A program made the position numbers and the translations under genes. The notes under the pieces are model-generated. The model did no database searches and was not told where the DNA came from. It saw only the letters and a program-made list of their open reading frames with translations. A DNA stretch of 64,000 nucleotides from Phycisphaerales bacterium (GTDB lineage Bacteria; Planctomycetota; Phycisphaerae; Sedimentisphaerales; Anaerobacaceae), in contig CP070675.1 in the NCBI GenBank assembly GCA_020352215.1, positions 4,899,086 to 4,963,085 of the forward strand. Direction: 5' to 3'. Shown piece by piece: positions 1-8,696 of the stretch. How positions within the stretch are numbered: the first letter of the stretch is position 1; each line of letters begins with the position of its first letter.

Positions 1-1788
1 GAAGGAAAGCGCACCAAACATGCCGAACACACAACGCTCTTTGCCGGCAGCATCTTGGATGAGCATACCCGTCCTGCGATCAGTAAAGCTCACAAATAGA
101 ATCGGGCCCTGCCGCAGCCGCCTCAGGATTAGCCGCTGTCCACCACCGATCGGCGGAAATTCACTGGCCTTGTAGGCCCAGGTCTCTCCCATGTCTGTAG
201 AGAGGCTCATTGGCATGCGCTCGTCAATGTTGTTGCCGCGTCCGAAAGCCAGGAGGCTGCCGTCCTTCAGTTGCAGGACACCGGCGTGGATACCCGCGAT
301 CCAGCCGCCGGTCGTGCCCGCAGCGAAGCTGGGATTCGCCCGGCCCGCACCGGGATCCCGCCAGGTCCAGCCGCCATCCCGGCTGATATGAACAGCCGTG
401 CCCCCCCTGCCGCCGGTGACTGCGTCGCATGGCAATACCAGAAAACCCTCTCGCGTCTGGAAGACCGATTCGACGGGCATGTGGCGAAGACCATGCTCCG
501 GATTAATAAGGCGTGCCTTTGACCACGTGGCGCCGCTGTCAGTCGAGATTCGCATAATCGTGGCGAGATTCCCCCAGGTAGCCGCGGCAGAAAGGCCGTT
601 GAAGTGCAATATTGTACTTCGTCCGTCAAACCAGAAGGCCGGGGCGTGATCGTTACGATCAGGGGCGTCCCAGAACGGCGAAGCCGGTTCCCATTGATTG
701 GACCCATAGCGCAGCCTACTTGCCAGAATAGCCAGCTCCCTGCCGGGTTCGTCTTGACAAGAATACCAGATCGCAAGGATATCACCGTTGGGGCAGTCGA
801 CCAACGCCGGATCGTGGTTGTGTTCAGAATACATGGGACCGTTGGAGCCAGACGGGATCTTGACGTATTCGACCGGGCCTTTGAAATAGGGTGTGCTTGG
901 GTCCGGGCCCTTGGCAAGGTTGGCGGGAATCTCCTGGCTGACATTGCGCTGGTTCAATGGGGGTGCGGGTGCAGGAATCGGTTCGGTGTCTGGCACATGT
1001 CCGATGACCACGCGGAACCCAATCACCCAGCTCTTGTCCGTCGGCAGCGCGCCAAGTCGGTTCGCAGACCGCAGAAACGAGATCTTCGTGCTGTGGCTTC
1101 CGCCGCGCGTCACTTTGAAGTCGCCGCTTGCTCGCCCGACAGGGTCAACTTGCATACCCCCTTGATAGGGCCCATACCAGTCAAGGCACCACTCCTCCAC
1201 GTTCCCATGCATATCATACAAACCCCAGGCGTTAGCTGGCGCCCCGGCGGCTTTCAGGGCCAGCGGCTTGGGCTGCCAAGTTTGTGTCTGACTCTTGAGG
1301 TAAACCTCCGGCAACTCCTCGCCCGTGCTGTATGCCATACTCGTGCCTGCCCGACAGGCATACTCCCACTCGGCCTCCGTAGGCAGGCGATAGGGCCTGC
1401 TTTCCTTCTTGGACAGCCATTGACAAAAACGAGCCGCCTCATGCCAACTAACAAAAACGACGGGCTCGTCGTCATCGGTGGAAAAACCCAGTTTGCCACG
1501 AAGTCTGCCGTGCTCGGGGTCGAAGTGCTCGTACTGTGCATTCGTCACCTCGGTGACAGCCATCAGAAAAGGCTTGCGGATCGTGACCTTGTGCGCGGGC
1601 CGCTCGTCCCAATCGCCGCCATCGTCCTGGCCCATCATAAAGGAGCCAGCTTCTATGCGGACAAACCTCATGCCGATCGAATTGGCGAAAGTGTCGGGTG
1701 GCGAAGGGCCTGCGGTTGCGCTTCTCACACTGCCTGTGTGCAGCACAAGGTATATCGCGAGCGTTACGAGCCGCCCTGCTGGAGTCAT
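1..1788 (-). CDS. secreted formylglycine-generating-enzyme-like / BNR sialidase-like fusion protein (partial)
   Basis: An uninterrupted reverse frame of 596 codons runs off the left edge, so the C-terminus is missing. The ATG at 1788 has an AGGAG 7 nt upstream. Residues 1-23 look like a signal peptide. Residues about 34-262 match the FGE-sulfatase (SUMF1/EgtB/PvdO) family: IGMRFVRIEAGSF at the N-side, RLPTEAEWEYACRAG, HGNVEEWCLDWYG near residue 193, RGGSHS and GFRVV near 259. From about 305 a second domain resembles the BNR_2/exo-alpha-sialidase family: HDPALVDCPNGDILAIWY, then three Asp-box-like motifs (STDSGATWS near 418, SRDGGWTW near 472, STDMGETW near 530). FGE relatives use O2 to oxidise a substrate cysteine or join other substrates; here the fused propeller suggests action on envelope or environmental glycans, which is inference. 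It lies 10 bp downstream of the small gene at 1799-2065 and is probably cotranscribed. Confidence 0.88.
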   Translation of the reverse strand, partial: MTPAGRLVTLAIYLVLHTGSVRSATAGPSPPDTFANSIGMRFVRIEAGSFMMGQDDGGDWDERPAHKVTIRKPFLMAVTEVTNAQYEHFDPEHGRLRGKLGFSTDDDEPVVFVSWHEAARFCQWLSKKESRPYRLPTEAEWEYACRAGTSMAYSTGEELPEVYLKSQTQTWQPKPLALKAAGAPANAWGLYDMHGNVEEWCLDWYGPYQGGMQVDPVGRASGDFKVTRGGSHSTKISFLRSANRLGALPTDKSWVIGFRVVIGHVPDTEPIPAPAPPLNQRNVSQEIPANLAKGPDPSTPYFKGPVEYVKIPSGSNGPMYSEHNHDPALVDCPNGDILAIWYSCQDEPGRELAILASRLRYGSNQWEPASPFWDAPDRNDHAPAFWFDGRSTILHFNGLSAAATWGNLATIMRISTDSGATWSKARLINPEHGLRHMPVESVFQTREGFLVLPCDAVTGGRGGTAVHISRDGGWTWRDPGAGRANPSFAAGTTGGWIAGIHAGVLQLKDGSLLAFGRGNNIDERMPMSLSTDMGETWAYKASEFPPIGGGQRLILRRLRQGPILFVSFTDRRTGMLIQDAAGKERCVFGMFGALSF

Positions 1789-1798
1789 TGCGTTGCTC

Positions 1799-2065
1799 CT
1801 ACCCACTTCGGATGCGCTGACTTTCAATGAATTGTCGAACCTCAGGCTTAACGTAGATCGTCTCAATATCTATTACCTTCGAAACAGCCTCGGCGCAGAA
1901 CACCGCCACCTCAGCTGAGGGTGCCTCGGTGTCCACAAAGAAGATTTGCTGGCCTTTGACAGTGCATAGTCCCCCACCGCCGCCGCCAAGCGGCTCCTCG
2001 CGGATAGTGACACCGTTTGCCGCTAACAACTCCAAGAGTTCTTCCAAGAGCCTTTGATCGTTCAT
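1799..2065 (-). CDS. small conserved hypothetical protein (88 aa)
   Basis: The 88-residue protein starts with an amphipathic, leucine-rich helix (residues 3-15), then a glycine run of six residues around 27-32, a GLCTVKGQ segment and a C-terminal YVKPEVRQFIE helix. There is no signal peptide or membrane segment, so it is probably cytosolic. I recognise the general pattern (short protein with a Gly-rich turn, a Cys-x-Val-x-Gly strand and a terminal PEVR motif) from planctomycete genomes, but no function is known to me. It ends 10 bp before the FGE/sialidase fusion and is likely the first gene of that two-gene unit. No convincing Shine-Dalgarno site precedes the ATG. Confidence 0.7.
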   Translation of the reverse strand: MNDQRLLEELLELLAANGVTIREEPLGGGGGGLCTVKGQQIFFVDTEAPSAEVAVFCAEAVSKVIDIETIYVKPEVRQFIESQRIRSG

Positions 2066-2165
2066 TTCTCAGGTTCTATGAATTCAGCCGTCTTTTGCGT
2101 TTTTGCCTTGTTATCTGGCGAGCCATGCGCTCAAGAAAAAGTATCCCGTAAGTCGATATAGATAC

Positions 2166-2194
2166 TTGTAAGACAATAGCCTCAGGCGCATAAT
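2166..2194 (+). promoter_or_regulatory. sigma70-type promoter of the kinase/CNNM operon
   Basis: A TTGTAA -35 box (2166-2171) and a CATAAT -10 box (2189-2194) are separated by exactly 17 bp. Transcription would begin near 2201 and give a leader of about 40 nt to the TTG start at 2243. Confidence 0.5.
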
Positions 2195-2242
2195 AACCGA
2201 ATATCGACCAAACGTAGTGAATTCTATACGGGGAGCATTGGG

Positions 2243-3034
2243 TTGACAAGCATTATCGAAAAACGTCTTTCTTTGCACAAAGAGTTAGCCAGTCGGCGAC
2301 AGGAAAACGCAGCCCTGAAGTCTCAGATCGTGGAACTGCAGAGTCGGGCCAACATTGCCAGTGCCAGCTACATGATTGCACACGAGATCAACAATCTGTT
2401 GGTGCCCTTGTCCAACTACGCGGCCCTGGCTCTGGGAAATCGTGAGGAAGCTGCGCTGGTCGAAAAGGCCCTCACGATAGCCGTGCGAAACTGCGACCGG
2501 GCATCGAAAATCATGGAAAGCACGCTGGCAATGGCTAATGGCCAATCGCAAGAAAAAGAGCGCGTGATATTGGCTGACTTAGTGGATGATGTTTTTGCGT
2601 GCCTATGTCGTGATTTTGCACGGGACGGTATAACCGTCAGGATCCAGATTCCGCAACATTTGGCGGTCTGGGTCGTGCCCGTTCAAATGCAGCAGGTTCT
2701 GATGAACCTGATCCTTAACGCCCGCGACGCGATGCTGCCGGGAGGCGGCGTTTTGACGATACAAGCTTCGGAAGAAGCCGACGTCGTCCGCATTGGCGTT
2801 GTCGACACCGGCTGCGGCATCAAACCGGCCGACATGGACAACATCTTCGATTCGTTTTTCAGCACCAAAGCACGGGGCGATTCACCCTATGAGTATTCAG
2901 GGTCCGGAGTCGGCCTTGCCTTTTGCCGGAGAATAGTGGACGCTCATGATGGCAGCATATCGGCTGAGTCTGAGCCAGCTAAGGGAAGCACATTTCGGAT
3001 AACCCTGCCTAAACCCCAGTCGGACAATCGCTGA
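2243..3034 (+). CDS. soluble sensor histidine kinase (263 aa)
   Basis: This is a small cytosolic HATPase-type histidine kinase. Residues 1-38 form a heptad-like coiled coil with no membrane segment. The H-box is MIAHEINNLL with the phospho-accepting His at 47; the N-box is NLILNARDAM (Asn159); G1 is DTGCGI near 188; the F-box is FDSFFSTK near 202; G2 is GSGVGLAFC near 220. All catalytic motifs are intact, so it should autophosphorylate and pass phosphate to an unlinked response regulator: none is encoded nearby. No recognisable sensor domain is present apart from the coiled coil. The start is a TTG preceded by GGGGAG (2230-2235). The stop TGA shares its A with the ATG of the following CNNM gene, which points to translational coupling and to a role in regulating, or sensing through, the membrane proteins of this operon. 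Confidence 0.93.
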   Translation: MTSIIEKRLSLHKELASRRQENAALKSQIVELQSRANIASASYMIAHEINNLLVPLSNYAALALGNREEAALVEKALTIAVRNCDRASKIMESTLAMANGQSQEKERVILADLVDDVFACLCRDFARDGITVRIQIPQHLAVWVVPVQMQQVLMNLILNARDAMLPGGGVLTIQASEEADVVRIGVVDTGCGIKPADMDNIFDSFFSTKARGDSPYEYSGSGVGLAFCRRIVDAHDGSISAESEPAKGSTFRITLPKPQSDNR

Positions 3035-4290
3035 TGCTGGCTCAGGTCTACCAAAATATCGGCCATCTGTCCTTAATGTTTGTGCTGCTGGCCGGTTCGG
3101 CCTTTTTCTCGGGTGCTGAAACGGCCTTTTTCAATCTCTCGCCGAGACAGCTTAGACTTCTGCGCCGGTCGGAACACAAGCTGCAACACCTCTCCGCACG
3201 GCTGCTGCGCACGCCAAGCCGACTGCTAAGCTGTTTTCTGTTTGGCAACATGGTGGTCAACGTTCTCTTCTACGCCATCGCGAGCACCCTGTCGCTCAGA
3301 GTGGGCAAACACGTTGGCTTGACCGCTGCTACTGTGGTCGCCGCGGTTGCTTTCTTGGTGCTGGTGCTCTTCGGTGAAATACTGCCCAAATCGCTGGCGT
3401 ACGCGAATTCGAAGGCTGTCAGTATCGCATTCGCCCTGCCGGCCTTGCTGTGTATGGAAATCCTGCGGCCTATTCTATTTGTGTTCCGACTTTTTATCGT
3501 GGCGCCGGCATTGCGGTTACTGTCGGTGCCGAGGCAACCTGCCAAGCCCATAACAACGAGCGAACTCAAGTCACTGATTGGCGCAAAGAGGCGAGACGGG
3601 CTGATCTCCGCCGGCGAGAACAGACTCTTGGCAGAGGTCGTCGAGCTTGGCCTTCTCAAAGTGCGCCACGTGATGCAACCGCGTGTGGATATGGTGACGT
3701 GCGCCGTCACGGATGCACCGTCAAAGCTGCGCGAAACAATGCAGCAGCACAACCTCACTAAAATGCCCATCCATAGTGGAAGAATCGACAACATAGTCGG
3801 CATGGTGCATCTGCGCGATCTCTTGCTCAAGCCCAAAACGCCAACTGAGAAGATTGTTGACCAAGTGCATTTCGTGCCGGAACAGAAGAAGGTCGAATCC
3901 TTACTCGAATTCTTCCGCGAGAATCAGGTCGACACAGCCGTCGCGGTGGATGAATACGGTGGAATTGCAGGCTTGGTCAGACTGGAAGATATCGCCGAGG
4001 AGCTGTTGGGGCCTATCGAAATGGCGGAAGGAGTTGAGCCCATCGAGCGAATAGGTCCCTTCGAGTTTCGACTGGCGGGATACGTGGCTGTGCACGACTG
4101 GGCAGAGGCATTCGGAATAGACCCTGACGAGATGCGGGTCTCGACAATCGGGGGACTTGTGACCGCCCTGCTGGGCAGAATGCCGAAGACCGGTGACGTC
4201 GCAAATCTGAGAAATCTGAGATTCACAGTCGAGCGAGTGCAAAAGCACAGAATCAAGAGCGTGACACTAACCTTTGAGCCGATTTCTTAG
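3034..4290 (+). CDS. CNNM/DUF21-CBS pair-CorC_HlyC membrane protein (hemolysin C/CorC family)
   Basis: This 418-residue integral membrane protein has the full HlyC/CorB architecture. The CNNM (DUF21) domain spans about 1-190 with the signature GAETAFFNLSPRQL near 28 and FGEILPKSLAYANSK near 113. A CBS pair follows (about 210-335) with MQPRVDMVTC and VDEYGGIAGLVRLEDIAEEL, and a CorC_HlyC domain closes the protein (about 340-415). Bacterial relatives (CorB, YtfL, YhdP) are linked to Mg2+ or polyamine/cation efflux, and CBS pairs bind ATP-Mg in this family. It is translated immediately after the histidine kinase (TGATG overlap) and ends one base before the next CNNM gene, so the two paralogues may form a heterodimer. 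That pairing is inference from gene order. Confidence 0.93.
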   Translation: MLAQVYQNIGHLSLMFVLLAGSAFFSGAETAFFNLSPRQLRLLRRSEHKLQHLSARLLRTPSRLLSCFLFGNMVVNVLFYAIASTLSLRVGKHVGLTAATVVAAVAFLVLVLFGEILPKSLAYANSKAVSIAFALPALLCMEILRPILFVFRLFIVAPALRLLSVPRQPAKPITTSELKSLIGAKRRDGLISAGENRLLAEVVELGLLKVRHVMQPRVDMVTCAVTDAPSKLRETMQQHNLTKMPIHSGRIDNIVGMVHLRDLLLKPKTPTEKIVDQVHFVPEQKKVESLLEFFRENQVDTAVAVDEYGGIAGLVRLEDIAEELLGPIEMAEGVEPIERIGPFEFRLAGYVAVHDWAEAFGIDPDEMRVSTIGGLVTALLGRMPKTGDVANLRNLRFTVERVQKHRIKSVTLTFEPIS

Positions 4291-4291
4291 G

Positions 4292-5302
4292 ATGGCCGAC
4301 AAGATAGCCCTGATACTAATAGCGGTACTGGCAGTTCTTCTCGGAAGTCTCTTTGGAGGGGCCGAGACAGGCATGTACAGGCTCAGCCGGCTCAGGCTGC
4401 GACTAGGCGTCGAAAAAAGGCGACTATCGTTTGTGATACTCGGCAAGCTTGCGCAGGATGGCCCCGCCCTACTGCTCTCAATGTTGGTCGGCAACAACCT
4501 CGCACACTACGTGGCGACAGGTGTCGTCACGTACCTGTTCTTGAGTCAAGTCGGGACCGGGCACACCGCAGAAATCTACGCAACACTCATAACCGCACCG
4601 GCACTGTTTGTTTTCTCTGAGTTAATACCCAAGAACCTCTTCTTCTATCGCGCCGATCGGCTTGTGCCTCATGTTGCGTTTCCTTTGTATGCATCTCACA
4701 AGGTCTTCACATGGTGCGGCGTGGTGCCGCTACTTGGGCTAATGTCACGAATCTTTGCCCATGCTACAGGATCGGACGTGCCATCAAAGTCGATTATCAC
4801 CGCCGCCCAGAGACACCACATGAGAGCTATCTTCCAGGACAGTCGAGAAGAAGGTGTTCTCAGTTCGGTTCAGAGTGACATTGTTAACCGCCTTGTCAGC
4901 ATTTCGGGCATTCGCGTAAGGTCGGTCATGACTCCTCTGGGACAAGTGCGGACTGCCGAGCTGGGATCCGACAGAGCCGCTCTGCTCGATATTCTGCGAA
5001 GCTGCCCATTCAGCCGTCTACCGGTAGTGGACGGTGGGCCAACTAATGTGATTGGTTACGTAAACATATACGAGGTACTTGCCTGCTCTGAGCAGTTCGA
5101 CGAGCTGCGCAGTTTCACCAAGCCAATCAAGACGCTCGACGCAAACACTACTGTCAGCGACGCCATAGAGATTATGCGCAGCGAACATGAGAAGATCATC
5201 TTGGTAACGAGAGCGACTCATGCCGGCCAGGGAAAGCCCATTGGTATTGTTACGATGAAAGACCTTGTTGAAGAGCTCTTCGGAGAACTCGCTGAGTGGT
5301 AG
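4292..5302 (+). CDS. second CNNM/CBS-domain membrane protein, lacking the CorC_HlyC domain
   Basis: This is a divergent paralogue of the preceding gene. The DUF21 domain covers about 1-180, with GGAETGMYRLSRLRLR, LVGNNLAHYVATGV and FSELIPKNLFFYRADR. A CBS pair covers about 200-335, ending in GIVTMKDLVEELFGEL. The protein stops there, so the C-terminal CorC_HlyC domain of the upstream paralogue is missing. I chose the ATG at 4292 because it follows the upstream stop by one base (TAG-G-ATG). An in-frame TTG at 4274 would overlap the upstream gene and add six residues without a ribosome site. The gene is presumably part of a cation-transport pair with its neighbour. Confidence 0.9.
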   Translation: MADKIALILIAVLAVLLGSLFGGAETGMYRLSRLRLRLGVEKRRLSFVILGKLAQDGPALLLSMLVGNNLAHYVATGVVTYLFLSQVGTGHTAEIYATLITAPALFVFSELIPKNLFFYRADRLVPHVAFPLYASHKVFTWCGVVPLLGLMSRIFAHATGSDVPSKSIITAAQRHHMRAIFQDSREEGVLSSVQSDIVNRLVSISGIRVRSVMTPLGQVRTAELGSDRAALLDILRSCPFSRLPVVDGGPTNVIGYVNIYEVLACSEQFDELRSFTKPIKTLDANTTVSDAIEIMRSEHEKIILVTRATHAGQGKPIGIVTMKDLVEELFGELAEW

Positions 5303-5303
5303 G

Positions 5304-6881
5304 ATGGCTCCTGAGAAGCAACCCGACTTGAATAGCCGCGTCTCGACGAAGATTGTCCGAGTGCTCGCGGTTTCGGCGCTCGTTGCTCTTTCACTTGCGA
5401 TCTTGGCAAACAGTATGACCAAGCCGCTCAGCCGGGACGAGCACATGTATTGCACGGCTGGCGTGCTGCTTGCCCAGGGCAAGATGATCTACAGGGACTT
5501 TTCATACGCCGCACAACTGCCCTACCACCCTCTGCTATATGCAGCGGTTTTCAAGATGTTAAACACGAGTCACTATCTGCTCTTCGGAAGAGTCATCTCA
5601 GCGGTGTGTGACATACTCGTCATGCTGTGCATTGTCGGCATTTATCGCCGTCTCTTCAGAGGTCTTTCACCCCATGGGACGCTCTTGGGAATAGCCGCAG
5701 CCATACTGTACGTATTCAATCCTCTCGTTGATTATGCAAACGGTTACGCCTGGAACCATGATGTTGTGATCTTGTGCGTCCTCGCATCTGTCTGGCTATT
5801 CGTCTCCTGTGATTTCGATCGGAGAGCAAGCAATTGGTGGATTGCGGCCATAGGCGCCCTCCTAACGTTTGCGACCTGCATGCGGGTTACGACGGCCCTT
5901 GTCGAGCTGCTATTCTTCGCTGCTCTATTGATTCAGCCAGCTGGCTCATTAGGTCAGCGATTGAGGCGATCTGTGCCGTTCTTAGCCGCAACCGGCATTG
6001 TCCTTATCTGGCCCGTATGGGTTATCTCTCAAACGCCGCTTGCCTTCATTTTGAATTTGGTGCGCATTCCCACCCTTTATGGCGAATGGTTGCACGAGAT
6101 CGGCATGGTTCATGACAAAATCGGTTTGACCTGGGTGTGCCTGACCACACCGGGCTATTCTATCCTCATCGTGGCCCTAGTCTGCTTGTGGTTGAGTGCT
6201 GTATACCTTTGCAGCAGATCAATGGTATCAGACGTTCACAGAATCCTGCTCCCCGCCCTGCTGCCGCTTGTTTTCTTTATTATTGCCTGGATTCCGCCGA
6301 CAATGTGGCGACAGTACCTTGCGATGCCGGTACCGTTTCTAACGGTCGCTGCCGCCCCCCCACTGCTATTGTTGCGAAAACACGGCGGCGCAACCAGCCC
6401 CGGCAAACACTTCAGAATAGCCTGTGCCCTGCTGATCGTGTGCGTGCTGGTTGCGGTTGCCGCATATCCTGTCGTGCTTTATCGGACTCCTGCGGTGATG
6501 GCCCCTGAAATCTGGGTGCCGGTTGAGGTCCACAAGCTCTCCGTAGATATTGCCGCCCAGACAAAAGAGCCGAAATTGGTGCTAACCCTGGGTCCGCTTT
6601 TTGCGATCGAAGGGGGTGGCCGAATCTACGAGGAACTGTCCTGCGGCTCGGTTATATACAGAATTGCTGGCGAGCTTTCAGCTTCGGAGCGAGCAGTTAC
6701 CCACACCGTCGGGCCCGAGACTCTGCCAGAATTGCTCAAGCAGAATCCGCCATCGGCCGTAATACTCGGTGTCGAGCCGGGGCCTTTCGCTTTCCTCGAA
6801 GAACCTCTCCGAGAGCACGTCAAATCCGACTGGAGAAGGAAGAACTATGAAGGTGGTCTCACGGTGTATGTAAAGCCCTGA
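5304..6881 (+). CDS. polytopic GT-C fold (ArnT/PMT_2-like) glycosyltransferase
   Basis: The 525-residue polytopic membrane protein has about 10-12 predicted segments. After the first segment comes LSRDEHMYCTAGVLLAQG followed by MIYRDF, the first periplasmic loop typical of GT-C enzymes. This loop carries the acidic catalytic residue(s), here the Asp-Glu pair, and in the family uses a polyprenyl-phosphate sugar donor. A soluble C-terminal stretch (from about 400) is predicted outside the membrane. The acceptor and sugar cannot be read from the sequence. The ATG at 5304 again follows the upstream stop as TAG-G-ATG, the same junction as the previous pair, so the four genes are coupled. A longer in-frame start at 5265 would overlap the upstream gene and is less likely. 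Confidence 0.82.
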   Translation: MAPEKQPDLNSRVSTKIVRVLAVSALVALSLAILANSMTKPLSRDEHMYCTAGVLLAQGKMIYRDFSYAAQLPYHPLLYAAVFKMLNTSHYLLFGRVISAVCDILVMLCIVGIYRRLFRGLSPHGTLLGIAAAILYVFNPLVDYANGYAWNHDVVILCVLASVWLFVSCDFDRRASNWWIAAIGALLTFATCMRVTTALVELLFFAALLIQPAGSLGQRLRRSVPFLAATGIVLIWPVWVISQTPLAFILNLVRIPTLYGEWLHEIGMVHDKIGLTWVCLTTPGYSILIVALVCLWLSAVYLCSRSMVSDVHRILLPALLPLVFFIIAWIPPTMWRQYLAMPVPFLTVAAAPPLLLLRKHGGATSPGKHFRIACALLIVCVLVAVAAYPVVLYRTPAVMAPEIWVPVEVHKLSVDIAAQTKEPKLVLTLGPLFAIEGGGRIYEELSCGSVIYRIAGELSASERAVTHTVGPETLPELLKQNPPSAVILGVEPGPFAFLEEPLREHVKSDWRRKNYEGGLTVYVKP

Positions 6882-6918
6882 CGACCTTTTGAGAAACTGT
6901 GACCCACCACTGCGTAGT

Positions 6919-8331
6919 CTAACCGTCGGGGTTGGCGGAATCAATGATAGCCTCGGCGATCTCATTTATTGCCGTACGCGTGCTTCCATTTGCGTTGTTG
7001 GCCAGAATGGAGAAAATGTAGTCACCCTCCGACGTGCTGCATATGCCGGAAAACGACTTGACGCCGGCAATATAACCGGTCTTGCCGCGGATATTACCCT
7101 TGTACTTCTTCTCCTGGAAGTACTTGGCGATTGTGCCATCCTCCCCGCCTACCGCAAGCGAATCCCTGTAAAGCACCCAATTCTCGTCATGGTAGATGCT
7201 CAATAGCACTGTTGTTACGGCATTTGCGCTGAGCTTGTTTTGCTCGCTGAGTCCACTTCCGTCATCAATATTGAACTCGCCCTCACTTATGCCGAGATCC
7301 ACCAGATATTGTGTCACTATTTCTTGGGCGCCCGACCAGCTTCCGCCTTTGCGTTCCGGCCGGTTTTCTGCGTCAATGGTCTTCATTAGTGCCTCCGCCA
7401 CCAGACCAAGACTGTTCTTGTTGCATCGCTGCAAACAGTCAGCGATCGAGGTCCTGTATTCGGCGAGTAGCTGGAAGTCGTCGTGATCAGCAAACACCTT
7501 TTCAAAAAGCCTACCCTCGATGTCGATTTCCGCATAAAGCAGGTTCTCGGCCAACATGAATCCGAAGAAAGCCGCGGGCTCTTCGATAGCGACGTCGAAT
7601 GGGCCTGCCTGGTTCTTGCATTTGCCGCGAACGGTAATCTTATTGGGCTGCCGGTTGCGATAAGCGCCGACGGTGCTGATACCCTTTGATATCACCGCGA
7701 CTTCATTGATGATTTTCACGAAACTGGTTTGCGGCTCGATGGAAATGGCCACCGTGCCGTCAACGTTTTTTACAGTGACATCAATGCAGTTGTCATTGAA
7801 GTTCAAGCCACCCACCTCACAAGCCCACCAGCGGTTTAGATCTTCCTTCGGCCAACTCGGATGGACACGCTGGTTGTCGAATATGCTCGTGTCAATAATG
7901 ATGTCTTTGATGGTTTGGACGCCGACCCGCCCCAATGCTCCCGCAATATCCTCAAATATCCACCCCTTCTCTCGGCCGTACTTGGCATCTATCCTTTCGT
8001 CACCCAACAACGGATCGCCAGCTCCGATGACAACCAGGCTGTCGGCGGATAGCCCCACCTTTGTCCTAAACTCATAGTCGGGCCCAAGGAATTTGAGCGC
8101 CGCTGCACTGGTCACGATCTTCATATTTGACGCTGGCACCATGGGTTGTTTGGCGCTATGCTCGTAGACCGTGTTGCGGGAATCGGCTTTGACGACACGA
8201 ATCGAAAAGCGAACGCCCTTCTGAGAGTTGACGATCCCGTCAATCCGTTCGGCCAAGTCTGCTCTGCCAGAACCACATAGGCAAAGGCTAGTCGCGGTCA
8301 AGATCAGCAGATTCTTTATTTTGCTCTTCAC
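6919..8331 (-). CDS. dacB: D-alanyl-D-alanine carboxypeptidase/endopeptidase, PBP4 family (peptidase S13)
   Basis: This is a periplasmic penicillin-binding protein that trims peptidoglycan stem peptides. The chosen GTG at 8331 has AGGG upstream and gives the signal peptide MKSKIKNLLILTATSLCLCG; an upstream ATG at 8478 would bury that signal behind 49 residues. The SxxK serine motif is VPASNMK (serine about 68 from the GTG), and the third motif is the KTG of RGKTGYIAGV. The second motif of the family, SxN, should sit at NKNSLGLVAEAL, where the third position is Gly rather than Asn. This deviation could alter activity or reflect a shifted alignment. The insertion between the first two motifs is consistent with S13. 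It is transcribed convergently to the glycosyltransferase gene. Confidence 0.9.
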   Translation of the reverse strand: MKSKIKNLLILTATSLCLCGSGRADLAERIDGIVNSQKGVRFSIRVVKADSRNTVYEHSAKQPMVPASNMKIVTSAAALKFLGPDYEFRTKVGLSADSLVVIGAGDPLLGDERIDAKYGREKGWIFEDIAGALGRVGVQTIKDIIIDTSIFDNQRVHPSWPKEDLNRWWACEVGGLNFNDNCIDVTVKNVDGTVAISIEPQTSFVKIINEVAVISKGISTVGAYRNRQPNKITVRGKCKNQAGPFDVAIEEPAAFFGFMLAENLLYAEIDIEGRLFEKVFADHDDFQLLAEYRTSIADCLQRCNKNSLGLVAEALMKTIDAENRPERKGGSWSGAQEIVTQYLVDLGISEGEFNIDDGSGLSEQNKLSANAVTTVLLSIYHDENWVLYRDSLAVGGEDGTIAKYFQEKKYKGNIRGKTGYIAGVKSFSGICSTSEGDYIFSILANNANGSTRTAINEIAEAIIDSANPDG

Positions 8332-8696
8332 GGCACCCTGATCCCTTCGTACAAAATCATGAAGCCCTTGGATTTCCTTCAATTGCTGCTCGTCGGCAGA
8401 TATGATAGCAGATAGTCTGATTTTGTTAAGAGACGTTTTGGACAAAATTGTGGGCAGTGACAGAGGGGATAACGTCACCGCAATGGCAATTCCGTGCCAA
8501 GGGCCGTAACCTCAGCTGGTTTTGGCGCTTGTGTCAATGTAGGTCGTACGCGCAAACCAGGAAAAGGACTCCGTACCGCGCGTTTGTCAGCCTCTTTCAA
8601 CGGGCTGTTTGACAGCATATTCTGAGCGTAAACTGCTTGAAATTAGTGCGTGTCGTTCATAGAATGACATTTAGATAGAAGGATCGTACTATTTGG
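8332..8696. other. intergenic region between divergent dacB and acetyl-CoA synthetase genes
   Basis: No credible gene is present in these 365 bp. The right end holds a good forward promoter (listed separately) and an AAGGA at 8679-8683. For the reverse dacB gene I find an AGGG ribosome site but no clear -35/-10 pair. Confidence 0.6.
8637..8665 (+). promoter_or_regulatory. sigma70-type promoter of the acyl-CoA operon
   Basis: TTGAAA (8637-8642) and TAGAAT (8660-8665) are each one base from consensus and are spaced by 17 bp. Transcription would start near 8672, leaving a short leader of about 25-34 nt before the start codon. Confidence 0.65.

Noticed and set aside
604..1830. Long forward open frame (408 codons)
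   Set aside because: Antisense to the FGE/sialidase fusion; the product has no domain and an Arg/Cys-rich composition typical of shadow frames.
8609..8614. Perfect TTGACA on the plus strand
   Set aside because: No -10 box at a suitable distance; the pair at 8637-8665 is a better promoter.
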